Below are positions 36,316 to 45,846 of a stretch of 64,000 nucleotides of DNA, piece after piece. The notes beneath the pieces were generated by a model, which was not told the origin of the DNA, searched no databases, and was given only the letters and a program-made list of their open reading frames with translations. The DNA comes from an uncultured Coriobacteriaceae bacterium (lineage in GTDB: Bacteria > Actinomycetota > Coriobacteriia > Coriobacteriales > Atopobiaceae). Within the stretch, counting starts at the first letter, position 1. Each line of letters begins with the position of its first letter. The stretch lies in NCBI GenBank assembly GCA_902778135.1, contig CACYWP010000005.1, positions 83,632 to 147,631 of the forward strand, written 5' to 3'. The position numbers and the translations under genes are program-made.

Positions 36316-36972
36316 ATGGCCAGCATCGTCGCAATCAACGCAAGCCCGCGCACCACCTGGAACACGGCCACCCTCGTTCACGAAGCCGCACGCGGCGCCG
36401 AGGAGGCAGGGGCACAGGTGCGGCACTTCGACCTCTACCAGCTCGAGCCCTACCAGGGCTGCCGCTCGTGCTTCGCCTGCAAGCGCGGCGAGACGACGGG
36501 ACGCTGCGCCTATCCCGACGGCCTCACGCCCGTCATCGACGCCATCCGCGAAGCTGACGGCGTCATCATCGGCAGCCCCAACTACCTGGGCGACATCTCG
36601 GCCGGTCTGCATTGCCTCATGGAGCGCGTCATGTTCCAGAACATCACCTACCAGACCGACCCGCGCTGGTACCGCGAGCCAAACACGCCCACCCTCTTCA
36701 TCATGACGAGCAACGCACCGGACGGATCCTATCAGCAGGGCGGGTTCTATGCGGACCTGCTACAGTCCAAGCTGCTGTCAATCAGCCATGCCATCGGACC
36801 AACCCGTCCCCTGGTGTGCGGCAACACCCTGCAGGTGGAGGACTACGGACGTTATGACTGGACCATGTTCGACGCCAAGCAGCGGCAGCGCTGGCACGAC
36901 ACGCACTTCCCCCTCGCGCGCGAGATGGCGGCCGAGATGGGCGCGGAGCTTGTCACCGACCCCTGGACGTGA
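36316..36972 (+). CDS. NADPH-dependent FMN reductase/flavodoxin-fold oxidoreductase
   Basis: A 218-residue flavodoxin-fold protein: FMN-binding INASPRTTWNTATL near residue 7, the cysteine cluster CRSCFACKRGE (iron-sulfur flavoprotein style, though short of a full ligand set) and GVIIGSPNYLGDISA. ATG 36316 follows GAGGAG. Likely reduces quinones or serves as an electron carrier. Confidence 0.9.
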   Translation: MASIVAINASPRTTWNTATLVHEAARGAEEAGAQVRHFDLYQLEPYQGCRSCFACKRGETTGRCAYPDGLTPVIDAIREADGVIIGSPNYLGDISAGLHCLMERVMFQNITYQTDPRWYREPNTPTLFIMTSNAPDGSYQQGGFYADLLQSKLLSISHAIGPTRPLVCGNTLQVEDYGRYDWTMFDAKQRQRWHDTHFPLAREMAAEMGAELVTDPWT

Positions 36973-36980
36973 GCGGAAGC

Positions 36981-37001
36981 AGGCCGTGACAGCGGCCTTT
37001 T
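36981..37001. terminator. Short terminator between convergent genes
   Basis: AGGCCG and CGGCCT stem with a 6-nt loop followed by TTT, between the FMN-reductase stop and the RES-protein stop. Confidence 0.5.
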
Positions 37002-37020
37002 CATCGCGTGACGCCGTTGC

Positions 37021-38016
37021 CTAAAACGTCGCATCCATGAGCGCGCGAACGGTGGCGTCGTTCATGGGCAGGTAGGTCTCGAGCGTTCCCTGCATGTCGA
37101 CCACCTTCTCCAGCGAGGAGGAGACGATCTCGTACTTGGGGTGCTCGGTCGTGTCAAAGATCACGTAGTTGATACCCTGGCGATCGAGCGAGCTGCTGAA
37201 GCAGATGCCATCGAAGTGCAGGCCGGTCGTCGACTCGATACGGCCCTTCACATACTCGCTGATGTACTGCGTCACCAGATACGCCTGGTCGCCCGAGTAG
37301 TTGGGCCTCGAGAAGTAGTGCGCGAGGAGCTTGCGGAACATCTTGATCTCCTCGTCGGGAGACTCGTCGTCGGCAAAGACGTCGCGCGTGAGGTCGAACA
37401 GCACGATCTCGTCGGTAGTCATCACCTCGGCGATGCTCACCATCTGCGATATGTGCGGTCGAGCCTCGAGGGCCGCCGTCTCCCGCCTGTTGGAGGCATA
37501 GAGGTAGCTGATGCCCGCAGGGTTGATGCGACCGTTTCCGGTTGCGTCCGAGGGTGCCGCATCGGACTCGCGCTTGCCGTAACCCCACCATCCCTTGGCC
37601 CGGAAGGCCCTGAGCCGGTCCTCGAACGAGGCGAGGTCCATGGCCTCTTTGCCCGCTTCCAGCCGTTCGATCTCCTGCTGGACATACGCCTCGGCAAACC
37701 GCGTGTGGCCGAGGTCCCCCTCGTCGTCCTGGATGAACACACCCAGCGCATGGTATACCGGCGCCAGGAACACGTCCTCGTCGGCCTTGGTGATGATGCG
37801 GCCGCGAAACAGCACCGATCTCGCATCGAGCGTGCGCATCACCATGGGGGCAATCGCATCGACCCAGCTCAGGATGTCCGTACGAGGAAAGAAGCGGTTG
37901 TTGTTGCAGAGCTCGCGCTCGAATGCCATCAGCCTCTTCTGGATGGCGTGTCTCAGGGTCAGCTGCTCGCGCATCTGCAGCAGATGTGCCAACGTCTCGC
38001 GCTTGCTCGCATCCAT
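37021..38016 (-). CDS. RES-domain protein (NAD+ phosphorylase-like)
   Basis: A 331-residue protein. The C-terminal half is a RES domain: DARSVLFRGRI (first conserved Arg), GRINPAGISYLYASNRRETA with the Glu and following residues, then EVMTTDEIVLFDL. The N-terminal ~85 residues are a helical extension. RES toxins degrade NAD+ and are normally ~150-200 residues beside an Xre antitoxin; this one is long and no HTH antitoxin gene is next to it. ATG 38016 follows GGGGAGG. It may be a non-toxin member or a defence effector. Confidence 0.8.
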   Translation of the reverse strand: MDASKRETLAHLLQMREQLTLRHAIQKRLMAFERELCNNNRFFPRTDILSWVDAIAPMVMRTLDARSVLFRGRIITKADEDVFLAPVYHALGVFIQDDEGDLGHTRFAEAYVQQEIERLEAGKEAMDLASFEDRLRAFRAKGWWGYGKRESDAAPSDATGNGRINPAGISYLYASNRRETAALEARPHISQMVSIAEVMTTDEIVLFDLTRDVFADDESPDEEIKMFRKLLAHYFSRPNYSGDQAYLVTQYISEYVKGRIESTTGLHFDGICFSSSLDRQGINYVIFDTTEHPKYEIVSSSLEKVVDMQGTLETYLPMNDATVRALMDATF

Positions 38017-38245
38017 CGGGCCTCCCCCTCGCAACCTTCCGTGACAACCAACCCCATTATAGGAACGCTGGCAGGCATGCGGTACGGATGCGGCAATGGT
38101 CCAACCGGCAGTATCGCAGGTCATACCTCGAGCTCATCGCGAAACATCACCAACGCGCATTGGCTTTCGTCGTCCAGATGAACGATAGTTTTATCAAGGC
38201 CACGAATGCCATAGTCGATAGCGGCACTTTGAGGGAGAGCGCATC

Positions 38246-39019
38246 ATGATCTTTTGCTTTACGGCAACGGGAAATAGTCTCTATGCGGCACGTCAGCTGG
38301 GAGAGGAACCCATCAGCATCGCGCAGGAGCTACGCAAGACGGACCGTCACTACCAGGCGGACACCATCGGCATCGTGGTTCCACTCTACGAGTTCGACCT
38401 GCCACGACCCGTGGCCCAGTTCATCGCCGAGTCCACGTTCGACACGGACTACTTCTACATCGTCAGCACGTACGGCATGCACAACGGCGGCATTGCGGAG
38501 CGTGTGAGCGCCCGCCTGGAAGCCGCAGGCCGACATGTGGACTACTACAACACGGTGATCATGGCGGACAATGCGCTGCAGGTGTTCGACATGGCAGAGC
38601 AGATCGCCCTCGATCCCGAGAAGAGAATCGACGAGCAGCTCGCAGCCGTACGTGCGGACATCGAAGCCCAGAGACACTACATCCAGCCGGCCCTGCAGGA
38701 GGAGGTCGACTTCTACGAGGGCTACATGAAGCACCCGTTTGCGCTGCGCCCCGACAACGACAACCCTCTCTACTACGTCAGCGACGACTGCATCGGCTGC
38801 GGCACCTGCTCGCGCGTGTGCCCCATGCAGTGCATCCGCATCGTGGACAAGCGGCCCGTCTACGACTATGACATCTGCGCGGACTGCTATGCCTGCATCC
38901 AGGCTTGCCCGCAGAAGGCCATCCACTTCGTCAACTTCGACGAGCCCAACCCCAATGTCCGCTACCGCAACCCGCACGTGACGCTCGCCGACCTCGTGAA
39001 GGCTAACGGCCAGAGCTAG
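38246..39019 (+). CDS. EFR1-type flavodoxin/ferredoxin fusion protein
   Basis: A 257-residue electron carrier: an N-terminal flavodoxin domain (FCFTATGNSLYAARQLG, VVPLYEFDLPRPV, VSTYGMHNGG) followed by two [4Fe-4S] motifs, CIGCGTCSRVCP and CADCYACIQACP. GAGGGAGA precedes ATG 38246. Typical of strict anaerobes, where it probably relays electrons for radical or reductase enzymes. Divergent from the RES gene. Confidence 0.92.
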   Translation: MIFCFTATGNSLYAARQLGEEPISIAQELRKTDRHYQADTIGIVVPLYEFDLPRPVAQFIAESTFDTDYFYIVSTYGMHNGGIAERVSARLEAAGRHVDYYNTVIMADNALQVFDMAEQIALDPEKRIDEQLAAVRADIEAQRHYIQPALQEEVDFYEGYMKHPFALRPDNDNPLYYVSDDCIGCGTCSRVCPMQCIRIVDKRPVYDYDICADCYACIQACPQKAIHFVNFDEPNPNVRYRNPHVTLADLVKANGQS

Positions 39020-39050
39020 CCATCGCAGCGTTCTCCCGCACACCCCTCTC

Positions 39051-39086
39051 CAACGTCCCGTGTTGCCCCTCCCACACGGGACGTTG
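39051..39086 (+). terminator. Hairpin after EFR1-type gene
   Basis: CAACGTCCCGTGT and ACACGGGACGTTG form a perfect 13-bp stem with a 10-nt loop, 32 bp past the stop. No U-run. Confidence 0.55.
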
Positions 39087-39147
39087 CCATGCAAGGCGGT
39101 GCGCACAAGGAAACGGCGGAAATCTGTGAGCAGTTGGCCACCAAAGC

Positions 39148-39451
39148 GGCAGCCAGTCGACGACCTTCTTGGTTTGGCTATCCCAGAAGTCCCAGTCGTG
39201 CCCACGCAGCTCCTCGGGCCACGTGACGTCGAAGCCCGCATCCTCCGCCCAGCGTTGCACGCGCGTGCCACTCACCCAGTCGATGTGGTTGCCCAGAAGG
39301 CCATGGAGCAGACAGGGCGTCGGATAGCCGTCGGTGGGACACCTTGGTGGTCGAGCGTCTCGAAGCCAATCTTGTCCGAGGGCAGGATCACGTTGACGGG
39401 AACGGTGCGAACGAGGACCTTGGAGAGATGGTTGACCTGTATGAGTGCCAT
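39148..39451 (-). pseudogene. Esterase paralogue, frameshifted and internally deleted
   Basis: Starts MALIQVNHLSKVLVRTVPVN, closely matching the esterase at 31569-32399. After LDHQGVP the frame shifts (near 39335-39345) before resuming as TDGYPTPCLLHGLLGN. It then jumps from RWAEDAG straight to FDVTWPEELRGHDWDFW, so ~165 residues including the catalytic serine are absent, and ends near DWLPL. The junction lies in a DAG codon run present at both ends in the intact copy, which suggests deletion by short homology. Not functional. Confidence 0.85.
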
Positions 39452-39709
39452 GGGAAGTCATTCCTTGTGCTGCGGGCATATCGCCAGCTTGACATGTGCC
39501 TGGAGACCGTGGCGTGCGGCTTCGGCAGGAAAGCAGGACTGCCCGCAAACGACGCGGCGTCGGGATGGCCGGCTGATGCGACGCTTGTGCGCGTGGGCGG
39601 ACGGTTGCCGCCAGGAGCACCGGGATGACCGACCATCCCATCGGAGCAAGGAGGTAGGGACACCCCCCGTACGAGACGCCCCTCCCCTACAGCGCCTGCA
39701 GTCATCACA
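39452..39709. other. Gap between esterase relic and VIT/VWA gene
   Basis: 258 bp with no supported gene, repeat or terminator. Together with the relic it separates the EFR1-type gene from the VIT/VWA stop. Confidence 0.4.
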
Positions 39710-42700
39710 TCACTGAGAGATGATCATCGTGTCACCCCAAGGCATGCGCTCGACCACGCGCTCGACCACTCCTTCTGCGAGGCAGACGGCAAGCTGCCGG
39801 TTGCCCGGCTGCGTAAAGACCCACTGCTCGCCGTCCGCCCAGCTCTCACGCGTGTCTGGCTCGCCCAGCAGGGCAATGACCTCGTCGACGGGCATTCCGC
39901 GCGTGATTCGGCTCGGATCGACCTCAGGATTCTCCCCAGGTTCTGCCTCGCCGTCCTGCTGAGCAGCAGCTCCGTAGGCCGCCATGCCCACCGGTACCAT
40001 CTCCTTCTGGTTGTCGAGGCGCGTGGTGGTCACCCGCTGCGCCTGCGTCGGACGACCCCAGTCGGTGTAGACGGTGAGCGTACAGGTAGCCGGCCCAAAG
40101 ATGGTCTGCTGGTGCGAGGCGTAATAGTGCGCCCGAATCCTGTAGACACCATCCTGCGCCTGGCGCGTCTCGTAGAGCTCGGGGCCAAAGCCGTCCGTGA
40201 TGTCCTCCGACACCCGGCCGCCACTCGAGGTGTTGCGGTGTCCGTAATAGGCCTCCTCGCCCGAAGGCTCCGTAACGTGGATGTCAACATCCGTCTCGTC
40301 GGCGTCCCAGGCAAGCGTGATACGCAGATCGCAGTCCAGTACGCCCTCGAGATCCTCCCCCAGCGACGGGAGCTCTGGCGCATGCTCCCAGCTCTGCGCA
40401 TCCGCCCAGGCGCGCAGGACGTTGTACTCCTCCACGGCAAAGAGGCCGATGGCCATCGGGCGACGTTCCCACGGCGTGAGCGCTATGTGACGATAGAGCT
40501 CGCCGGCCTCGGTGGCATACGCACGGGCTGCATCCTCGTCACCCTCGGCAAACGCCATCCGTGCAAGCTCGTCGAGGACGATCGCCACGTCACGATGGCT
40601 CTGCGAGTCCTCCCGGCGCATGTGCAGCACCCGACGCAGGGCGAGCAGCGCCTGTACGAGCCGGCCTGTCTCGCGCATCCGCCAGCCCATCACCCGAAGG
40701 AGCGCAGGATCGTCGATGCGCAGCTCGGCGAGGTTCGTGAGCACCGTGAGGCCGAAGTCCTGGTCGTCGTGGGCCATGAACCAGCCTGCGCAATCGAGGA
40801 AGAACGACGGGGTCGTGCGATACTGCGCGCGCTGTCCGAAATAGATCGCGCGAGCCGCATCGATGCCACCCTCGGCGAACGCCTCGTCAAGTGCCTTGAG
40901 ATAGAGGGCATCGGGCATCCATGGCCTCACGCGAACCGACGGCGCCGGAGCAGCCGACCGCTCGGAGGACCCTGCAACAGGCCCTTCGGCCTCAAGGGAA
41001 TCAGAGCCTACGGCATAGTCTGCCAGGTCATCGTCCTCCGACCATGCGCCATCCATCGCAGCCAACGGGACAGCAGCCTCGCGCCGGGCGGGGGAAGACG
41101 CGTAGCTCCTCGCACGCGGTTCGTCGTCTTCGGCATCCGAGATGCACAGGCGCGGCCTCGGACGAGAGCCCCCGCGCATGCTGCGCGGCGCCGGTGCGCT
41201 TTCGGACTCCGATGCTCTTTCGGGCGCCGGTGCGCTGCACGGCATCGGTGCGCTATCGGGGAAGCCTTCGCCAAACTGGTCGTACAGGCTGGCGCTCGTT
41301 TCGATGTCAGCCGCCCAGCGAGGCAAGCGGGCCCCACATCGAGGGCAGAAACGCATACCCCGCGGCGACGGGGAAGCACAACTTGGGCAGGTAATCACGT
41401 CGAGCTCGGCCAACGCAGTCCGCTCGGCAGCCTCCTTGGAGCGCTCCCACCACGAGAGCGTGGCCTTCCACTCGCGCGCCAGACGCCAACGATGATCGTC
41501 ACGCTCGCTTTGCGGACTCGAGAGGCTCATCCTGCCCGCACGGGTCCGCAGCCACGCTTCGTGCATGCGCTCCCACGACGCGGGCGGTTCGATGTCGTAG
41601 CGCAGCCACTGATCGAGCTCCTCCAGCACCAGCAGCGACGTTGTAGGCGAGACCACACCAAAGCGCCGTCCCAGTGTGAGCAGCTCGTTGGCATTCTCGC
41701 TGGCACGGACCGACAGCAGTGCGACCCTGCGCGCAGCCCAAGCGGCGGCGAGGACGTTGCCGGGACGCGCGGCGCTCCCAACCAGCGGGAAGGGTGTTCC
41801 CGTGCCACCAAAGGCAAGGTTCACCTCGTCCTCTACCAGGCGACCGATGACGCAGCGCCTTCCGCTGCCCATCAGCCCCGCATCGCAGACGTCAGCGATG
41901 CCCGTACCCCGGACGTCAAGCAGCCTCTGCGGGTTTGCCGCATCGAAGGCCAGGACAAGCTCGCGAGCGTTCCGTGGAGCATGTGCGAGGGTAAAGGCCA
42001 AGCCGTGACAAGCCTGGCGAAGCGCCTCCACGTCACGCTCGGTACCGCTGACCACGGCCAGCGCATCGCAACCCTCCGGCAGCACGAACGGCTCGTCGGA
42101 GAGCGTGTCGAGACCGTCGGAGAAGAGCAGGCAGGCACTGCCGTCAGCGACACCGGCGCAGGCCTGTGGCAGGCTCCCGAGCGTCCTCGAGAGCTCGGCG
42201 AGGTTGGTGGCACCGTCGTACGAAAGGTCGGCAAGGTGGCGTGCCAGCTCGTCGACGTCGGAAAACTCCCGTACCTCGCGTACGCGGTCGGCAAAGACGA
42301 CCAGGCGCAGCGTCTTGACGGACTCCGTGCTGCCGCAGCTGCGAACGAGCTCGATCTCGCGCTGGTGATCAATCCCGGCGCGCGAGCCAGAGGCATCCCA
42401 TAGCAGCGTGAGGTCCGTGAGGTCCGGTGCGGTTTCCGTCGGCGTCTCGGCCGGCAGCTTCTCGGACGCCACGAACCACACGTCACCCTTCGCGTCGCGC
42501 TCCGTCAGCACGAAGCGTCCCGGCAGGACAGGCAGCGTGACCCGCAGCGGACCCTGTGCAGTCACATGCGTCGCCTCATGATGCAGCGACCATCCCCCCT
42601 GCTGCTCGCTCAACGACACTCCGTCGATACCCGACACGATCGGGCGCGAGGTCTCCCCCGCAAGCTGCTCGACATCGATGGACACGCCACAGGTCTCGGG

Positions 42701-43240
42701 AACTTCGGCCGGAAGCGGCAGGTCCAAGTAGGCAGCGTCCGTCCCCTCGAAGGAGAGCGGCGTCACGTAGCGCAGGCGCAGCGACCTGCTCCCTCGTGCG
42801 GGGACGGGATACACCCGCGTGCGGTAGAGGTTGCCACGCACCGCCTCCACGAGGCCAGGATCGGCTCCGCGACGTTGCTCGGTCTCGAACGCGACACGCG
42901 CCTTCTCCTGCTCCACCACCACACCATCAATCATCTGGCCGTCGACCTCGAGGGCATAGCCACACACGACAGCCCCGTCGGGCATGGGGATGGCAACCGG
43001 AACGCTGATCGGACGTCGGTTGGGATTGCTGATCTCGAGGGTCTGGATGACCTCCGCATGAAGGCCCGTGACGCGCGCCTGCAGCTCCAGACGCTTGATC
43101 GCACACGGCTTGTCGTCCGACGTGCGCGGCGTCACATCAAGCCAATGGACCGGCAGCTGCCCCTCGCCCACTTCCGTCGACGAAGCCGTCCCTACGTCGT
43201 GCTGATGCCTGTCAAACAGCCTACCCCACAAGTTGCTCAT
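39710..43240 (-). CDS. Multidomain VIT-VWA protein with zinc ribbon and DUF2135
   Basis: A 1176-residue protein with no signal peptide. Order: VIT domain (residues ~40-165, LEISNPNRRPISVPVAIPMP); VWA domain (~275-450) with the MIDAS start DASGS near 281; helical part; zinc ribbon CPSCASP...FCPRCG near 615-640; low-complexity acidic/proline/serine linker (~650-750); TPR-like helices (~770-950); DUF2135 (~967-1080, AWDADETDVDIHVTEP); and a C-terminal SmpA/BamE-like module (~1110-1170, GMPVDEVIALLGEPD). ATG 43240 follows AAGGAGG. Metal-dependent adhesion and TPR modules imply a scaffold for protein complexes. Same strand as the protease at 43693 and PH-like protein at 45847, but 452 bp from the former. 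Confidence 0.85.
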   Translation of the reverse strand: MSNLWGRLFDRHQHDVGTASSTEVGEGQLPVHWLDVTPRTSDDKPCAIKRLELQARVTGLHAEVIQTLEISNPNRRPISVPVAIPMPDGAVVCGYALEVDGQMIDGVVVEQEKARVAFETEQRRGADPGLVEAVRGNLYRTRVYPVPARGSRSLRLRYVTPLSFEGTDAAYLDLPLPAEVPETCGVSIDVEQLAGETSRPIVSGIDGVSLSEQQGGWSLHHEATHVTAQGPLRVTLPVLPGRFVLTERDAKGDVWFVASEKLPAETPTETAPDLTDLTLLWDASGSRAGIDHQREIELVRSCGSTESVKTLRLVVFADRVREVREFSDVDELARHLADLSYDGATNLAELSRTLGSLPQACAGVADGSACLLFSDGLDTLSDEPFVLPEGCDALAVVSGTERDVEALRQACHGLAFTLAHAPRNARELVLAFDAANPQRLLDVRGTGIADVCDAGLMGSGRRCVIGRLVEDEVNLAFGGTGTPFPLVGSAARPGNVLAAAWAARRVALLSVRASENANELLTLGRRFGVVSPTTSLLVLEELDQWLRYDIEPPASWERMHEAWLRTRAGRMSLSSPQSERDDHRWRLAREWKATLSWWERSKEAAERTALAELDVITCPSCASPSPRGMRFCPRCGARLPRWAADIETSASLYDQFGEGFPDSAPMPCSAPAPERASESESAPAPRSMRGGSRPRPRLCISDAEDDEPRARSYASSPARREAAVPLAAMDGAWSEDDDLADYAVGSDSLEAEGPVAGSSERSAAPAPSVRVRPWMPDALYLKALDEAFAEGGIDAARAIYFGQRAQYRTTPSFFLDCAGWFMAHDDQDFGLTVLTNLAELRIDDPALLRVMGWRMRETGRLVQALLALRRVLHMRREDSQSHRDVAIVLDELARMAFAEGDEDAARAYATEAGELYRHIALTPWERRPMAIGLFAVEEYNVLRAWADAQSWEHAPELPSLGEDLEGVLDCDLRITLAWDADETDVDIHVTEPSGEEAYYGHRNTSSGGRVSEDITDGFGPELYETRQAQDGVYRIRAHYYASHQQTIFGPATCTLTVYTDWGRPTQAQRVTTTRLDNQKEMVPVGMAAYGAAAQQDGEAEPGENPEVDPSRITRGMPVDEVIALLGEPDTRESWADGEQWVFTQPGNRQLAVCLAEGVVERVVERMPWGDTMIISQ

Positions 43241-43692
43241 GTGCTCCTCCTTGCGCGCGAACCTGGTATGCACAATCGCTTTGCTGGCGCCTCGTCGCCA
43301 CCGCAGCGCGACCATGCCGCTGCAGCGCAACCAGACAGTCACCCCAGCATGAATCCTAGCAAAGAGCGTAGACGAAGGGAGACGCCTCCCACTGCGCAAC
43401 CGCTTGCCGCGGCATACGGGCATGTTGCCCAAACCGACCTCGCTTATCCGCAGCTCAAACGCAGTGTGAGGGACAGGGTGAACATGCTCAGCCAAGCGCA
43501 TGGAGACGCGCCCGTTGTCGTCAGCCGAGGATGAGTACGGCCATATCGACGACGAGATGCCTTCGTTCTCCCTCCCGTTCCCCAAGTGCTTCCGGGGTCG
43601 CGGCATCGCCGGAGCCACACACCGCTGGACCGCGCGTAGCGGGACCACCAGCCGGACCGCACTCGCAGCAGAACCGCCTATGCCCCCACACG
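43241..43692. other. Gap with acetyltransferase relic
   Basis: 452 bp between the VIT/VWA and protease genes. On the plus strand 43530-43612 encodes DEYGHIDDEMPSFSLPF then CFRGRGIAG, nearly the same as DEYGHIDDETPSFSLSI and YRGQGIGSG in the GNAT enzyme at 56767. The rest of a GNAT domain is absent, so this is a gene fragment. The remainder shows nothing recognisable. Confidence 0.6.
43530..43612 (+). pseudogene. GNAT acetyltransferase fragment
   Basis: About 28 codons homologous to the acetyl-CoA-binding core of the tandem GNAT protein at 56767-57720 (see flanking gap). Both DNA and protein similarity are obvious by eye; no start, stop or complete domain. Confidence 0.65.
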
Positions 43693-45822
43693 CTACTCGG
43701 TGCAGTAGGTGTTGCCCTCCTCGTCGACCTCGAGCTCCACCGTATCGGTGGTGACGCTGTCGCCGAAGGCGTCCTCGATGCGGAACGAATACTGGTAAGT
43801 GCCGGGCAGCAGCAGGCCGTAGTCCACCTCGAGCCGTTTGCCCACCACGTACTCCTCGCCCGCGTAGGTGCTCTCTTCGCCCGTCTCATCCGCCGAGAAA
43901 GCGTCGTAGAGCGGCACGACCTTGTCACCACGCACCAAAGGTTCCACGCCTCGGTCGACCGAACCACCGGATCCCGAGGCATCCCACGTGCCCTCCACCT
44001 CAACCGACCCGTCATCGAGGTACTGGCGCATGCGCAGGTAGGTGCGCTCGCCGTTGTGCAGAATGGGAGAGGTGTACAGGATCCAGTCGTCGTCGCTCGC
44101 CGCCACGTAGGTGCACAGGTTCTGCCCATCGGGAAGCGACAGCCACATGCCATCAAAGCCATCGACGAACTCACCGGTCTCCCAGTCACCGTACACGTCA
44201 TAGGTCTCTCCGAGGGCATACCAGTCGGCACCGTCGTCAGAGAGCGCATACACCAGTCCGCTCACCACGCAGGCGTTCTCGAGCCCGTCCTCGTCGAGCT
44301 GGAACCAGAAGATGCCTTCGTCGTCCACCTGAGGCTCCTCGTCAAAGCTGATCAGCGCGCTCTCTCCGGTGTGATCGTCGACGTAGCTCCAATACTGCTC
44401 GCTCTGCTGCTGCGCCTCCTGCTCCTCTTCCTCGGACAGTTCCTCGTCGGAGAAGAGCCACTCCCAGAAGCTGCCCTCAAACCAGGGGTCGTTCGAGTAG
44501 TCGTCGTAGGCCTCCTCGCCCTCGGTGGCACCGTGCGCCAGACGGTCCACATACGACAGGTACGACGGATTCACCGCCACCTGCTGGAAGGCGGTCAGCT
44601 CCTCGGAATCACCCATGGAGAGCGGGTAGTAGATGGCCAGGCCAGACGCATCGCTGTGGTACTTGCCGCGCACCTGGTAGGTCACGGTTGCGTCGAGCGA
44701 GGCCTTCACGTCATCCGAGCTCGGCGTCACCTGCGCGCATGCGTCCACAAGACCGCCCACATCCACCATGTTGGTGTAGCCCTCGAGCCAGTTGTTGCCG
44801 CCGTAGTTGTCCGCGCGCTTGATGCCACGCGACATGGCCGCACGCGTCCCTTGGTCCGTCCCCGACTCGTACATCTCCTGCGAGAATCGGTAGAAGCTCT
44901 GGACGAGCTCGTCCACCTGCGCCAACTCCACCGTCGAGAGGGTCGCCCAACCCGCGCTCGACCCCTCAAGCGAAGAGAGGTAGGAGTCGCAGAGCGCCTG
45001 CCCCAACTCGGCGCCATCAGCCGAGGGATGCTCCGCCAGGTATTCCATGATGGAGCTGTACTCCCAACCCGTTGCCGGCTCGGTCTCCTCCGAGGCGACC
45101 ATGTAGTCGGAGTACGACACGAGCACGTTGGCCGTCTCGAGAGTCCCCATCAGACAGGCATCGAAGCCCACGAAGTCGAACTTCTGCCACAGGACGTCGT
45201 TGATTGCGGCAAAGGATGCATCCAGCTCGGGCAGGGTAAGCGCATCGTAGTCGTTGCGCTCGTCGAAGCACACGCCTGACACCGATCCCCCGCCGTGATC
45301 CCACAGCACGACCCCCATATGCTCGGCAGGATAGTTGGCAAGTCCCCAGCTCAAGAAGTCGCTGAGCGTCTGGGGGTCGCCCATGTCGGCCGCCTTTGCA
45401 TGCCCCACCTCCATGATGGAGCCGTCCTGTATCAGGAAGCGCTGAAGGCGGTTGCTCTTCACGTCGCCCTGCCACTTCTTGGCGCCGCCCGTCTCCACGA
45501 CAAATCTCACCCGATCGCTGCCACGGGCGCCGACCATCTCGGCGAGGTCTGTGGTAGCTGCGCCATCATCGGTCTCCAGGTCCGAGCCGCATAGGTAGAC
45601 GAAGACCGTCCAGGTGTCCTTCTCGATCCCCTTTGGACGCTTGCCGGCAGGTATCGTGCGCTGGATGTCCAAGGTCTTGGTACCGCGCTCGGCCTGAGTT
45701 GCCTGACCGCTCTCCACCCGTTCGGCGAGCGTCTCGCCGTCATCCGAACAGCCGCAGAGCAGACCTCCCGCAAGCGCAACACACAGGCTTGCAACCACGA
45801 ACACATAGGAACGGAGCCTCAT
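43693..45822 (-). CDS. Clostripain-family (C11) cysteine protease, lipoprotein
   Basis: A 709-residue protein. The N-terminal signal peptide ends in LLCGC, a lipobox-like site with Cys25, so it is probably surface-anchored. The C11 peptidase domain spans ~65-430: WTVFVYLCGSDLE, catalytic His near 176 in LWDHGGG and catalytic Cys near 221 in FDACLMGT. An acidic linker rich in Glu/Gln (~475-500) leads to a beta-rich C-terminal ~200 residues. GGGGGAG precedes ATG 45822. Encoded 24 bp downstream of the PH-like gene, so co-transcribed. Likely an Arg/Lys-specific extracellular protease. Confidence 0.88.
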   Translation of the reverse strand: MRLRSYVFVVASLCVALAGGLLCGCSDDGETLAERVESGQATQAERGTKTLDIQRTIPAGKRPKGIEKDTWTVFVYLCGSDLETDDGAATTDLAEMVGARGSDRVRFVVETGGAKKWQGDVKSNRLQRFLIQDGSIMEVGHAKAADMGDPQTLSDFLSWGLANYPAEHMGVVLWDHGGGSVSGVCFDERNDYDALTLPELDASFAAINDVLWQKFDFVGFDACLMGTLETANVLVSYSDYMVASEETEPATGWEYSSIMEYLAEHPSADGAELGQALCDSYLSSLEGSSAGWATLSTVELAQVDELVQSFYRFSQEMYESGTDQGTRAAMSRGIKRADNYGGNNWLEGYTNMVDVGGLVDACAQVTPSSDDVKASLDATVTYQVRGKYHSDASGLAIYYPLSMGDSEELTAFQQVAVNPSYLSYVDRLAHGATEGEEAYDDYSNDPWFEGSFWEWLFSDEELSEEEEQEAQQQSEQYWSYVDDHTGESALISFDEEPQVDDEGIFWFQLDEDGLENACVVSGLVYALSDDGADWYALGETYDVYGDWETGEFVDGFDGMWLSLPDGQNLCTYVAASDDDWILYTSPILHNGERTYLRMRQYLDDGSVEVEGTWDASGSGGSVDRGVEPLVRGDKVVPLYDAFSADETGEESTYAGEEYVVGKRLEVDYGLLLPGTYQYSFRIEDAFGDSVTTDTVELEVDEEGNTYCTE

Positions 45823-45846
45823 CTTTTCTCCCCCTGCAGAATGCCG

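Noticed and set aside
35213..36334. TauE/SafE protein starting at 36334
   Set aside because: The additional 108 codons translate the two palindromic repeats and repeat the same peptide, so they are intergenic; GTG 36010 has a good ribosome site.
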